Shown here in pieces: positions 35,905 to 47,157 of a DNA stretch of 64,000 nt. Position 1 is the first letter of the stretch. Every line of letters starts with the position of its first letter. Source of the DNA: Sacculina carcini (Eukaryota; Arthropoda; Thecostraca; Sacculinidae). The stretch covers positions 248,001 through 312,000 of the forward strand of contig OU696596.1 in the NCBI GenBank assembly GCA_916048095.2. The letters are read 5' to 3'. The notes under the pieces are model-generated. The model was not told where the DNA came from. It saw nothing but the letters and a program-made list of their open reading frames with translations, and did no database searches. Made by a program: the position numbers and the translations under genes.

Positions 35905-36300
35905 TTACCCAAGTGTGCCCTAAGTGTTACCTAAGTGTGCCCTAAGTGTTACCTAAGTGTGCCCTAAGTGTTACCTAAGTGTGCTTTAAGTGTTACCTAA
36001 GTGTGCCCTAAGTGTTACCTAAGTGTGCCCTAAGTGTTACCTAAGTGTACCCTAAGTGTTACCTAAGTGTGGCCTAAGTGTTACCTAAGTGTGCCCTAAG
36101 TGTTACCTAAGTGTGCCCTAAGTGTTACCTAAGTGTGCCCTAAGTGTTACCTAAGTGTGCCCTAAGTGTTACCTAAGTGTGCTTTAAGTGTTACCTAAGT
36201 GTGCCCTAAGTGTTACCTAAGTGTGCCCTAAGTGTTACCTAAGTGTACCCTAAGTGTTACCTAAGTGTGGCCTAAGTGTTACCTAAGTGTGCCCCAAGTG
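35905..36300. repeat. 2 x 198-bp (18-monomer) tandem duplication, locus 1
   Basis: TGCTTTAAGTG starts at 35982 and 36180, exactly 198 bp apart, each followed by A, B, A, B, A, TACCCTAAGTG, A, TGGCCTAAGTG. The second copy then goes to TGCCCCAAGTG, TTACCCAAGTG and an A run. The same duplication is present at 46839 and 47037, an offset of 10,857 bp, so the duplicated state was itself copied. Confidence 0.82.
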
Positions 36301-37224
36301 TTACCCAAGTGTTACCTAAGTGTTACCTAAGTGTTACCTAAGTGTTACCTAAGTGTTACCTAAGTGTTACCTAAGTGTGCCCTAAGTGTTACCTAAGTGT
36401 GCCCTAACTGTTACCTAAGTGTGCCCTAACTGTTACCTAAGTGTGCCCTAAGTGTTACCTAAGTGTGCCCTAAGTGTTACCTAAGTGTACCCTTAGTGTT
36501 ACCTAAGTGTTACCTAAGTGTTAACTAAGTGTTACTTAAGTGTTACCCAAGTGTGCCCTAAGTGTTACCTAAGTGTGCCCTAAGTGTTACCTAAGTGTGC
36601 CCTAAGTGTTACCGAAGTGTACCCTAAGTGTTACCTAAGTGTTACCTAAGTGTTACCTAAGTGTTACCCAAGTGTTACCTAAGTGTGCCCTAAGTGTTAC
36701 CTAAGTGTGCCCTTAGTGTTACCCAAGTGTTACCTAAGTGTTACCTAAGTGTTACCTAAGTGTGCCTTAAGTGTTACCTAAGTGTGCCCTAAGTGTTACC
36801 TAAGTGTTACTTAAGTGTTACCCAAGTGTGCCCTAAGTGTTACCTAAGTGTGCCCTAAGTGTTACCTAAGTGTGCCCTAAGTGTTACCTAAGTGTACCCT
36901 AAGTGTTACCTAAGTGTGCCCTAAGTGTTACCTAAGTGTTACCTAAGTGTGCCCTAAGTGTTACCCAAGTGTTACCTAAGTGTTACCTAAGTGTTACCTA
37001 AGTGTTACCTAAGTATTACCTAAGTGTTACCTAAGTGTGCCCTAAGTGTTACCTAAGTGTGCCCTAACTGTTACCTAAGTGTGCCCTAACTGTTACCTAA
37101 GTGTGCCCTAAGTGTTACCTAAGTGTGCCCTAAGTGTTACCTAAGTGTACCCTTAGTGTTACCTAAGTGTTACCTAAGTGTTAACTAAGTGTTACTTAAG
37201 TGTTACCCAAGTGTGCCCTAAGTG

Positions 37225-38962
37225 TTACCTAAGTGTGCCCTAAGTGTTACCTAAGTGTGCCCTAAGTGTTACCGAAGTGTACCCTAAGTGTTACCTAAGT
37301 GTTACCTAAGTGTTACCTAAGTGTTACCCAAGTGTTACCTAAGTGTGCCCTAAGTGTTACCTAAGTGTGCCCTAAGTGTGCCCTAAGTGTTACCTAAGTG
37401 TACCCTTAGTGTTACCCAAGTGTTACCTAAGTGTTACCTAAGTGTTACCTAAGTGTGCCTTAAGTGTTACCTAAGTGTGCCCTAAGTGTTACCTAAGTGT
37501 TACTTAAGTGTTACCCAAGTGTGCCCTAAGTGTTACCTAAGTGTGCTCTAAGTGTTACCTAAGTGTGCCCTAAGTGTTACCTAAGTGTGCCCTAAGTGTT
37601 ACCTAAGTGTACCCTAAGTGTTACCTAAGTGTGGCCTAAGTGTTACCTAAGTGTGCCCCAAGTGTTACCTAAGTGTGCCCTAAGTGTTAACTAAGTGTTA
37701 CCTGAGTGTGCCCTAAGTGTTACCTAAGTGTACCCTAAGTGTTACCTAAGAGTTACCTAAGTGTTACATAAGTGTTACCTAAGTGTTACCCAAGTGTTAC
37801 CTAAGTGTGCCCTAAGTGTTATCTAAGTGTGCCCTAAGTGTTACCTAAGTGTGCCCTAAATGTTACCCAAGTGTGCCCTAAGTGTTACCTAAGTGTGCCC
37901 CAAGTGTTACCTAAGTGTGCCCTAAGTGTTACCTAAGTGTACCCTAAGTGTTACCTAAGTGTTACCTAAGTGTGCCCTAAGTGTTACCCAAGTGTGCCCT
38001 AAGTGTTACCTAAGTGTGCCCCAAGTGTTACCTAAGTTTGCCCTAAGTGTTAACTAAGTGTTACCTAAGTGTGCCCTAAGTGTTAGCTAAGTGTACCATG
38101 AGTGTTACCTAAGTGTTACCTAAGTGTTACCTAAGTGTGCCCTAAGTGTTACCTAAGTGTGCCCTAAGTGTTACCGAAGTGTACCCTAAGTGTTACCTAA
38201 GTGTTACCTAAGTGTTACCTAAGTGTTACCCAAGTGTTACCTAAGTGTGCCCTAAGTGTGCCCTAAGTGTTACCTAAGTGTACCCTTAGTGTTACCCAAG
38301 TGTTACCTAAGTGTTACCTAAGTGTTACCTAAGTGTGCCTTAAGTGTTACCTAAGTGTGCCCTAAGTGTTACCTAAGTGTTACTTAAGTGTTACCCAAGT
38401 GTGCCCTAAGTGTTACCTAAGTGTGCTCTAAGTGTTACCTAAGTGTGCCCTAAGTGTTACCTAAGTGTGCCCTAAGTGTTACCTAAGTGTACCCTAAGTG
38501 TTACCTAAGTGTGGCCTAAGTGTTACCTAAGTGTGCCCCAAGTGTTACCTAAGTGTGCCCTAAGTGTTAACTAAGTGTTACCTGAGTGTGCCCTAAGTGT
38601 TACCTAAGTGTACCCTAAGTGTTACCTAAGAGTTACCTAAGTGTTACATAAGTGTTACCTAAGTGTTACCCAAGTGTTACCTAAGTGTGCCCTAAGTGTT
38701 ATCTAAGTGTGCCCTAAGTGTTACCTAAGTGTGCCCTAAATGTTACCCAAGTGTGCCCTAAGTGTTACCTAAGTGTGCCCCAAGTGTTACCTAAGTGTGC
38801 CCTAAGTGTTACCTAAGTGTACCCTAAGTGTTACCTAAGTGTTACCTAAGTGTGCCCTAAGTGTTACCCAAGTGTGCCCTAAGTGTTACCTAAGTGTGCC
38901 CCAAGTGTTACCTAAGTTTGCCCTAAGTGTTAACTAAGTGTTACCTAAGTGTGCCCTAAGTG
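37225..38962. repeat. 880-bp tandem duplication
   Basis: Segment 37225-38082 matches 38127-38962. TTACCGAAGTG (37269, 38171) is 902 bp apart, while TGCTCTAAGTG (37544, 38424), TTACCTGAGTG (37698, 38578) and TTACCTAAGTT (ending 38037, 38917) are 880 bp apart. A 22-bp dimer has been lost in the second copy near 38.2 kb. Between the copies is a short stretch with TTAGCTAAGTG and TACCATGAGTG. From TGCTCTAAGTG to TTACCTAAGTT I saw no difference between the copies. Confidence 0.83.
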
Positions 38963-41900
38963 TTACCTAAGTGTGCCCTAAGTGTTACCTAAGTGTTACC
39001 TAAGTGTTACCTAAGTGTTACCTAAGTGTGCCCTAAGTGTTACCCAAGTGTTACCTAAGTGTTACCTAAGTGTTACCTAAGTGTTACCTAAGTATTACCT
39101 AAGTGTTACCTAAGTGTGCCCTAAGTGTTACCTAAGTGTGCCCTAACTGTTACCTAAGTGTGCCCTAACTGTTACCTAAGTGTGCCCTAAGTGTTACCTA
39201 AGTGTGCCCTAAGTGTTACCTAAGTGTACCCTTAGTGTTACCTAAGTGTTACCTAAGTGTTGCCTAAGTGTTAACTAAGTGTTACCTAAGTGTGCCCTAA
39301 GTGTTACCTAAGTGTGCCCTAAGTGTTACCTAAGTGTGCCCTAAGTGTTACCTAAGTGTGCCCTAAGTGTTACCTAAGTGTGCCCCAAGTGTTACCTAAG
39401 TGTGCCCTAAGTGTTACCTAAGTGTACCCTAAGTGTTACCTAAGTGTTACCTAAGTGTGCCCTAAGTGTTACCCAAGTGTGCCCTAAGTGTTACCTAAGT
39501 GTGCCCCAAGTGTTACCTAAGTTTGCCCTAAGTGTTAACTAAGTGTTACCTAAGTGTGCCCTAAGTGTTACCTAAGTGTTACCTAAGTGTTACCTAAGTG
39601 TGCCCTAAGTGTTACCCAAGTGTTACCTAAGTGTTACCTAAGTGTTACCTAAGTGTTACCTAAGTATTACCTAAGTGTTACCTAAGTGTGCCCTAAGTGT
39701 TACCTAAGTGTGCCCTAACTGTTACCTAAGTGTGCCCTAACTGTTACCTAAGTGTGCCCTAAGTGTTACCTAAGTGTGCCCTAAGTGTTACCTAAGTGTA
39801 CCCTTAGTGTTACCTAAGTGTTACCTAAGTGTTGCCTAAGTGTTAACTAAGTGTTACCTAAGTGTGCCCTAAGTGTTACCTAAGTGTGCCCTAAGTGTTA
39901 CCTAAGTGTGCCCTAAGTGTTACCTAAGTGTGCCCTAAGTGTTACCTAAGTGTACCCTAAGTGTTACCTAAGTGTGGCCTAAGTGTTACCTAAGTGTGCC
40001 CCAAGTGTTACCTAAGTGTGCCCTAAGTGTTAACTAAGTGTTACCTAAGTGTGCCCTAAGTGTTAGCTAAGTGTACCATGAGTGTTACCTAAGTGTTACC
40101 TAAGTGTTACCTAAGTGTTACCTAAGAGTTACCTAAGTGTTACATATGTGTTACCTAAGTGTGCCCTAAGTGTTACCTAAGTGTGCCCTAAGTGTTACCC
40201 AAGTGTGCCCTAAGTGTTACCCAAGTGTGCCCTAAGTGTTACCTAAGTGTGCCCTAAGTGTGCCCTAAGTGTTACCTAAGTGTACCATAAGTGTTACCTA
40301 AGTGTTACCTAAGTGTTACCTAAGTGTTACCTAAGTGTTACCTAAGAGTTACCTAAGTGTTACATAAGTGTTACCTAAGTGTGCCCTAAGTGTTACCTAA
40401 GTGTGCCCTAAGTGTTACCTAAGTGTGCCCTAAGTGTTACCTAAGTGTGCCCTAAGTGTTACCTAAGTGTGCCCTAAGTGTGCCCTAAGTGTTACCTAAG
40501 TGTACCATAAGTGTTACCTAAGTGTTACCTAAGTGTTACCTAAGTGTTACCTAAGTGTTACCTAAGTGTTACCCAAGTGTTACCTAAGTGTGCCCTAAGT
40601 GTTACCTAAGTGTGCCCTAAGTGTGCCCTAAGTGTTACCTAAGTGTACCCTTAGTGTTACCCAAGTGTTACCTAAGTGTTAACTAAGTGTTACCTAAGTG
40701 TGCCCTAAGTGTTACCTAAGTGTGCCCTAAGTGTTACCCAAGTGTGCCCTAAGTGTTACCTAAGTGTGCCCTAAGTGTTACCTAAGTGTGCCCCAAGTGT
40801 TACCTAAGTGTGCCCTAAGTGTTACCTAAGTGTACCCTAAGTGTTACCTAAGTGTTACCTAAGTGTGCCCTAAGTGTTACCCAAGTGTGCCCTAAGTGTT
40901 ACCTAAGTGTGCCCCAAGTGTTACCTAAGTGTGCCCTAAGTGTTAACTAAGTGTTACCTAAGTGTGCCCTAAGTGTTACCTAAGTGTGCCCTAAGTGTTA
41001 CCTAAGTGTTACCTAAGTGTTACCTAAGTGTCACCTAAGTGTGCCCTAAGTGTTACCCAAGTGTTACCTAAGTGTTACCTAAGTGTTACCTAAGTGTTAC
41101 CTAAGTATTACCTAAGTGTTACCTAAGTGTGCCCTAAGTGTTACCTAAGTGTGCCCTAACTGTTACCTAAGTGTGCCCTAAGTGTTACCTAAGTGTGCCC
41201 TAAGTGTTACCTAAGTGTGCCCTAAGTGTTACCTAAGTGTACCCTTAGTGTTACCTAAGTGTTACCTAAGTGTTAACTAAGTGTTACTTAAGTGTTACCT
41301 AAGTGTTACCTAAGTGTTACCTAAGTGTGCCCTAAGTGTTACCTAAGTGTACCCTTAGTGTTACCTAAGTGTTACCTAAGTGTTAACTAAGTGTTACTTA
41401 AGTGTTACCTAAGTGTTACCTAAGTGTTACCTAAGTGTGCCCTAAGTGTTACCTAAGTGTGCCCTAAGTGTTACCTAAGTGTGCCCTAAGTGTTACCTAA
41501 GTGTTACCTAAGTGTTACCTAAGTGTTACCTAAGTGTGCCCTAAGTGTTACCTAAGTGTGCCCTAAGTGTTACCTAAGTGTGCCCTAAGTGTTACCTAAG
41601 TGTGCCCTAATTGTTACCTAAGTGTGCCCTAAGTGTTACCTAAGTGTGCCCTAAGTGTTACCTAAGTGTGCCCTAAGTGTTACCTAAGTGTGCCCTAAGT
41701 GTTACCTAAGTGTGCCCTAACTGTTACCTAAGTGTGCCCTAACTGTTACCTAAGTGTGCCCTAAGTGTTACCTAAGTGTGCCCTAAGTGTTACCTAAGTG
41801 TACCCTTAGTGTTACCTAAGTGTTACCTAAGTGTTAACTAAGTGTTACTTAAGTGTTACCTAAGTGTTACCTAAGTGTTACCTAAGTGTGCCCTAAGTGT

Positions 41901-42251
41901 TACCTAAGTGTACCCTTAGTGTTACCTAAGTGTTACCTAAGTGTTAACTAAGTGTTACTTAAGTGTTACCTAAGTGTTACCTAAGTGTTACCTAAGTGTG
42001 CCCTAAGTGTTACCTAAGTGTGCCCTAAGTGTTACCTAAGTGTGCCCTAAGTGTTACCTAAGTGTTACCTAAGTGTTACCTAAGTGTTACCTAAGTGTGC
42101 CCTAAGTGTTACCTAAGTGTGCCCTAAGTGTTACCTAAGTGTGCCCTAAGTGTTACCTAAGTGTGCCCTAATTGTTACCTAAGTGTGCCCTAAGTGTTAC
42201 CTAAGTGTGCCCTAAGTGTTACCTAAGTGTGCCCTAAGTGTTACCTAAGTG
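38424..42251. repeat. 3.83-kb higher-order repeat, copy 4
   Basis: Bounded by TGCTCTAAGTG at 38424 and 42252 (3,828 bp, the same length as copy 2). TTACCTGAGTG is at 38578 (+154), TTACATATGTG at 40140 (+1716) without TGCGCTAAGTG, TCACCTAAGTG at 41031 and the module at 41240 (+2816). The offset from copy 2 is 18,700 bp at both ends but varies inside (18,667-18,678) through 11- to 33-bp losses and gains, so the equal length comes partly from compensating changes. Ordinary type B stands where copies 2 and 3 have TGCCCGAAGTG. Confidence 0.83.
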
Positions 42252-42361
42252 TGCTCTAAGTGTTACCTAAGTGTGCCCTAAGTGTTACCTAAGTGTGCCC
42301 TAAGTGTTACCTAAGTGTACCCTAAGTGTTACCTAAGTGTGGCCTAAGTGTTACCTAAGTG
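41031..42361. repeat. TCACC/110/561-bp module, locus 6
   Basis: TCACCTAAGTG at 41031, TACCCTTAGTG at 41240 (+209) and its 561-bp partner at 41801, both with a 110-bp pair. The tail passes into TGCTCTAAGTG at 42252. Confidence 0.82.
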
Positions 42362-45300
42362 TGCCCCAAGTGTTACCTAAGTGTGCCCTAAGTGTTAACT
42401 AAGTGTTACCTGAGTGTGCCCTAAGTGTTACCTAAGTGTACCCTAAGTGTTACCTAAGAGTTACCTAAGTGTTACATAAGTGTTACCTAAGTGTTACCCA
42501 AGTGTTACCTAAGTGTGCCCTAAGTGTTATCTAAGTGTGCCATAAGTGTTACCTAAGTGTGCCCTAAATGTTACCCAAGTGTGCCCTAAGTGTTACCTAA
42601 GTGTGCCCCAAGTGTTACCTAAGTGTGCCCTAAGTGTTACCTAAGTGTACCCTAAGTGTTACCTAAGTGTTACCTAAGTGTGCCCTAAGTGTTACCCAAG
42701 TGTGCCCTAAGTGTTACCTAAGTGTGCCCCAAGTGTTACCTAAGTTTGCCCTAAGTGTTAACTAAGTGTTACCTAAGTGTGCCCTAAGTGTTACCTAAGT
42801 GTGCCCTAAGTGTTACCTAAGTGTTACCTAAGTGTTACCTAAGTGTTACCTAAGTGTGCCCTAAGTGTTACCCAAGTGTTACCTAAGTGTTACCTAAGTG
42901 TTACCTAAGTGTTACCTAAGTATTACCTAAGTGTTACCTAAGTGTGCCCTAAGTGTTACCTAAGTGTGCCCTAACTGTTACCTAAGTGTGCCCTAACTGT
43001 TACCTAAGTGTGCCCTAAGTGTTACCTAAGTGTGCCCTAAGTGTTACCTAAGTGTACCCTTAGTGTTACCTAAGTGTTACCTAAGTGTTGCCTAAGTGTT
43101 AACTAAGTGTTACCTAAGTGTGCCCTAAGTGTTACCTAAGTGTGCCCTAAGTGTTACCTAAGTGTGCCCTAAGTGTTACCTAAGTGTGCCCTAAGTGTTA
43201 CCTAAGTGTGCCCCAAGTGTTACCTAAGTGTGCCCTAAGTGTTACCTAAGTGTACCCTAAGTGTTACCTAAGTGTTACCTAAGTGTGCCCTAAGTGTTAC
43301 CCAAGTGTGCCCTAAGTGTTACCTAAGTGTGCCCCAAGTGTTACCTAAGTTTGCCCTAAGTGTTAACTAAGTGTTACCTAAGTGTGCCCTAAGTGTTACC
43401 TAAGTGTGCCCTAAGTGTTACCTAAGTGTTACCTAAGTGTTACCTAAGTGTTACCTAAGTGTGCCCTAAGTGTTACCGAAGTGTACCCTAAGTGTTACCT
43501 AAGTGTTACCTAAGTGTTACCTAAGTGTTACCCAAGTGTTACCTAAGTGTGCCCTAAGTGTTACCTAAGTGTGCCCTAAGTGTTACCTAAGTGTGCCCTA
43601 AGTGTTACCCAAGTGTTACCTAAGTGTTACCTAAGTGTTACCTAAGTGTTAACTAAGTGTTACTTAAGTGTTACCTAAGTGTTACCTAAGTGTTACCTAA
43701 GTGTGCCCTAAGTGTTACCTAAGTGTACCCTTAGTGTTACCTAAGTGTTACCTAAGTGTTAACTAAGTGTTACTTAAGTGTTACCTAAGTGTTACCTAAG
43801 TGTTACCTAAGTGTGCCCTAAGTGTTACCTAAGTGTGCCCTAAGTGTTACCTAAGTGTGCCCTAAGTGTTACCTAAGTGTTACCTAAGTGTTACCTAAGT
43901 GTTACCTAAGTGTGCCCTAAGTGTTACCTAAGTGTGCCCTAAGTGTTACCTAAGTGTGCCCTAAGTGTTACCTAAGTGTGCCCTAATTGTTACCTAAGTG
44001 TGCCCTAAGTGTTACCTAAGTGTGCCCTAAGTGTTACCTAAGTGTGCCCTAAGTGTTACCTAAGTGTGCTCTAAGTGTTACCTAAGTGTGCCCTAAGTGT
44101 TACCTAAGTGTGCCCTAAGTGTTACCTAAGTGTACCCTAAGTGTTACCTAAGTGTGGCCTAAGTGTTACCTAAGTGTGCCCCAAGTGTTACCTAAGTGTG
44201 CCCTAAGTGTTACCTAAGTGTACCCTAAGTGTTACCTAAGTGTGCCCTAAGTGTTACCTAAGTGTGCCCTAAGTGTTACCTAAGTGTACCCTTAGTGTTA
44301 CCTAAGTGTTACCTAAGTGTTAACTAAGTGTTACCTAAGTGTGCCCTAAGTGTTACCCAAGTGTGCCCTAAGTGTTACCTAAGTGTGCCCCAAGTGTTAC
44401 CTAAGTTTGCCCTAAGTGTTAACTAAGTGTTACCTAAGTGTGCCCTAAGTGTTACCTAAGTGTGCCCTAAGTGTTACCTAAGTGTTACCTAAGTGTTACC
44501 TAAGTGTTACCTAAGTGTTACCCAAGTGTTACCTAAGTGTGCCCTAAGTGTTACCTAAGTGTACCCTAAGTGTTACCTAAGTGTTACCTAAGTGTGCCCT
44601 AAGTGTTACCCAAGTGTGCCCTAAGTGTTACCTAAGTGTGCCCCAAGTGTTACCTAAGTGTGCCCTAAGTGTTACCTAAGTGTGCCCTAATTGTTACCTA
44701 AGTGTGCCCTAAGTGTTACCTAAGTGTGCCCTAAGTGTTACCTAAGTGTGCCCTAAGTGTTACCTAAGTGTTACCTAAGTGTTACCTAAGTGTTACCTAA
44801 GTGTGCCCTAAGTGTTACCGAAGTGTACCCTAAGTGTTACCTAAGTGTTACCTAAGTGTTACCTAAGTGTTACCCAAGTGTTACCTAAGTGTGCCCTAAG
44901 TGTTACCTAAGTGTGCCCTAAGTGTTACCTAAGTGTGCCCTAAGTGTTACCCAAGTGTTACCTAAGTGTTACCTAAGTGTTACCTAAGTGTTACCTAAGT
45001 ATTACCTAAGTGTTACCTAAGTGTGCCCTAAGTGTTACCTAAGTGTGCCCTAACTGTTACCTAAGTGTGCCCTAACTGTTACCTAAGTGTGCCCTAAGTG
45101 TTACCTAAGTGTGCCCTAAGTGTTACCTAAGTGTACCCTTAGTGTTACCTAAGTGTTACCTAAGTGTTAACTAAGTGTTACTTAAGTGTTACCCAAGTGT
45201 GCCCTAAGTGTTACCTAAGTGTGCCCTAAGTGTTACCTAAGTGTGCCCTAAGTGTTACCGAAGTGTACCCTAAGTGTTACCTAAGTGTTACCTAAGTGTA

Positions 45301-46838
45301 CCCTAAGTGTTACCTAAGTGTGGCCTAAGTGTTACCTAAGTGTGCCCCAAGTGTTACCTAAGTGTGCCCTAAGTGTGCCCTAAGTGTTACCTAAGTGTGC
45401 CCTAAGTGTTACCTAAGTGTGCCCTAAGTGTTACCCAAGTGTGCCCTAAGTGTTACCTAAGTGTGCCCTAAGTGTTACCTAAGTGTGCCCCAAGTGTTAC
45501 CTAAGTGTGCCCTAAGTGTTAACTAAGTGTTACCTAAGTGTGCCCTAAGTGTTACCTAAGTGTGCCCTAACTGTTACCTAAGTGTGCCCTAAGTGTTACC
45601 TAAGTGTGCCCTAAGTGTTACCTAAGTGTACCCTTAGTGTTACCTAAGTGTTACCTAAGTGTTAACTAAGTGTTACTTAAGTGTTACCCAAGTGTGCCCT
45701 AAGTGTTACCTAAGTGTGCCCTAAGTGTTACCTAAGTGTGCCCTAAGTGTTACCGAAGTGTACCCTAAGTGTTACCTAAGTGTTACCTAAGTGTACCCTA
45801 AGTGTTACCTAAGTGTGGCCTAAGTGTTACCTAAGTGTGCCCCAAGTGTTACCTAAGTGTGCCCTAAGTGTTAACTAAGTGTTACCTAAGTGTGCCCTAA
45901 GTGTTAGCTAAGTGTACCATGAGTGTTACCTAAGTGTTAACTAAGTGTTACCTAAGTGTGCCCTAAGTGTTAGCTAAGTGTACCATGAGTGTTACCTAAG
46001 TGTTACCTAAGTGTTACCTAAGTGTACCCTAAGTGTTACCTAAGAGTTACCTAAGTGTTACATAAGTGTTACCTAAGTGTTACCCAAGTGTTACCTAAGT
46101 GTGCCCTAAGTGTTATCTAAGTGTGCCCTAAGTGTTACCTAAGTGTGCCCTAAATGTTACCCAAGTGTGCCCTAAGTGTTACCTAAGTGTGCCCCAAGTG
46201 TTACCTAAGTGTGCCCTAAGTGTTACCTAAGTGTACCCTAAGTGTTACCTAAGTGTTACCTAAGTGTGCCCTAAGTGTTACCCAAGTGTGCCCTAAGTGT
46301 TACCTAAGTGTGCCCCAAGTGTTACCTAAGTTTGCCCTAAGTGTTAACTAAGTGTTACCTAAGTGTGCCCTAAGTGTTACCTAAGTGTGCCCTAAGTGTT
46401 ACCTAAGTGTTACCTAAGTGTTACCTAAGTGTTACCTAAGTGTGCCCTAAGTGTTACCCAAGTGTTACCTAAGTGTTACCTAAGTGTTACCTAAGTGTTA
46501 CCTAAGTGTTACCTAAGTGTTACCTAAGTGTGCCCTAAGTGTTACCTAAGTGTGCCCTAACTGTTACCTAAGTGTGCCCTAACTGTTACCTAAGTGTGCC
46601 CTAAGTGTTACCTAAGTGTGCCCTAAGTGTTACCTAAGTGTACCCTTAGTGTTACCTAAGTGTTACCTAAGTGTTGCCTAAGTGTTAACTAAGTGTTACC
46701 TAAGTGTGCCCTAAGTGTTACCTAAGTGTGCCCTAAGTGTTACCTAAGTGTGCCCTAAGTGTTACCTAAGTGTGCCCTAAGTGTTACCTAAGTGTGCCCT
46801 AAGTGTTACCTAAGTGTGCCCTAAGTGTTACCTAAGTG
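42252..46838. repeat. Mosaic of short pieces of several higher-order types
   Basis: This stretch starts as a 3.85-kb unit (TGCTCTAAGTG 42252, TTACCTGAGTG 42406) but after about 43.45 kb changes type repeatedly. TTACCGAAGTG occurs at 43473, 44815, 45255 and 45750, spaced 1342, 440 and 495 bp, unlike the regular 693-bp pairs elsewhere. A TGCTCTAAGTG at 44067 lacks TTACCTGAGTG at +154. The register of 11 is kept throughout. It looks like several joined exchange products or deletions. A private monomer TGCCATAAGTG lies near 42537. Confidence 0.7.
45915..45991. repeat. 66-bp TACCATGAGTG doublet, locus 3
   Basis: TACCATGAGTG starts at 45915 and 45981, 66 bp apart, 165 bp after TTACCGAAGTG at 45750. 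The same 165-bp spacing holds at 34893 to 35058, 50337 to 50502, 55694 to 55859 and 63273 to 63438, so the doublet belongs to one inherited segment. Confidence 0.86.
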
Positions 46839-47157
46839 TGCTTTAAGTGTTACCTAAGTGTGCCCTAAGTGTTACCTAAGTGTGCCCTAAGTGTTACCTA
46901 AGTGTACCCTAAGTGTTACCTAAGTGTGGCCTAAGTGTTACCTAAGTGTGCCCTAAGTGTTACCTAAGTGTGCCCTAAGTGTTACCTAAGTGTGCCCTAA
47001 GTGTTACCTAAGTGTGCCCTAAGTGTTACCTAAGTGTGCTTTAAGTGTTACCTAAGTGTGCCCTAAGTGTTACCTAAGTGTGCCCTAAGTGTTACCTAAG
47101 TGTACCCTAAGTGTTACCTAAGTGTGGCCTAAGTGTTACCTAAGTGTGCCCCAAGTG
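46762..47157. repeat. 2 x 198-bp tandem duplication, locus 2
   Basis: TGCTTTAAGTG starts at 46839 and 47037 (198 bp apart). This repeats the arrangement at 35982 and 36180 at an offset of 10,857 bp, including the exit of the second copy into TGCCCCAAGTG, TTACCCAAGTG and a run of A. TTACCGAAGTG at 47466 keeps the same offset from 36609. Confidence 0.82.
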
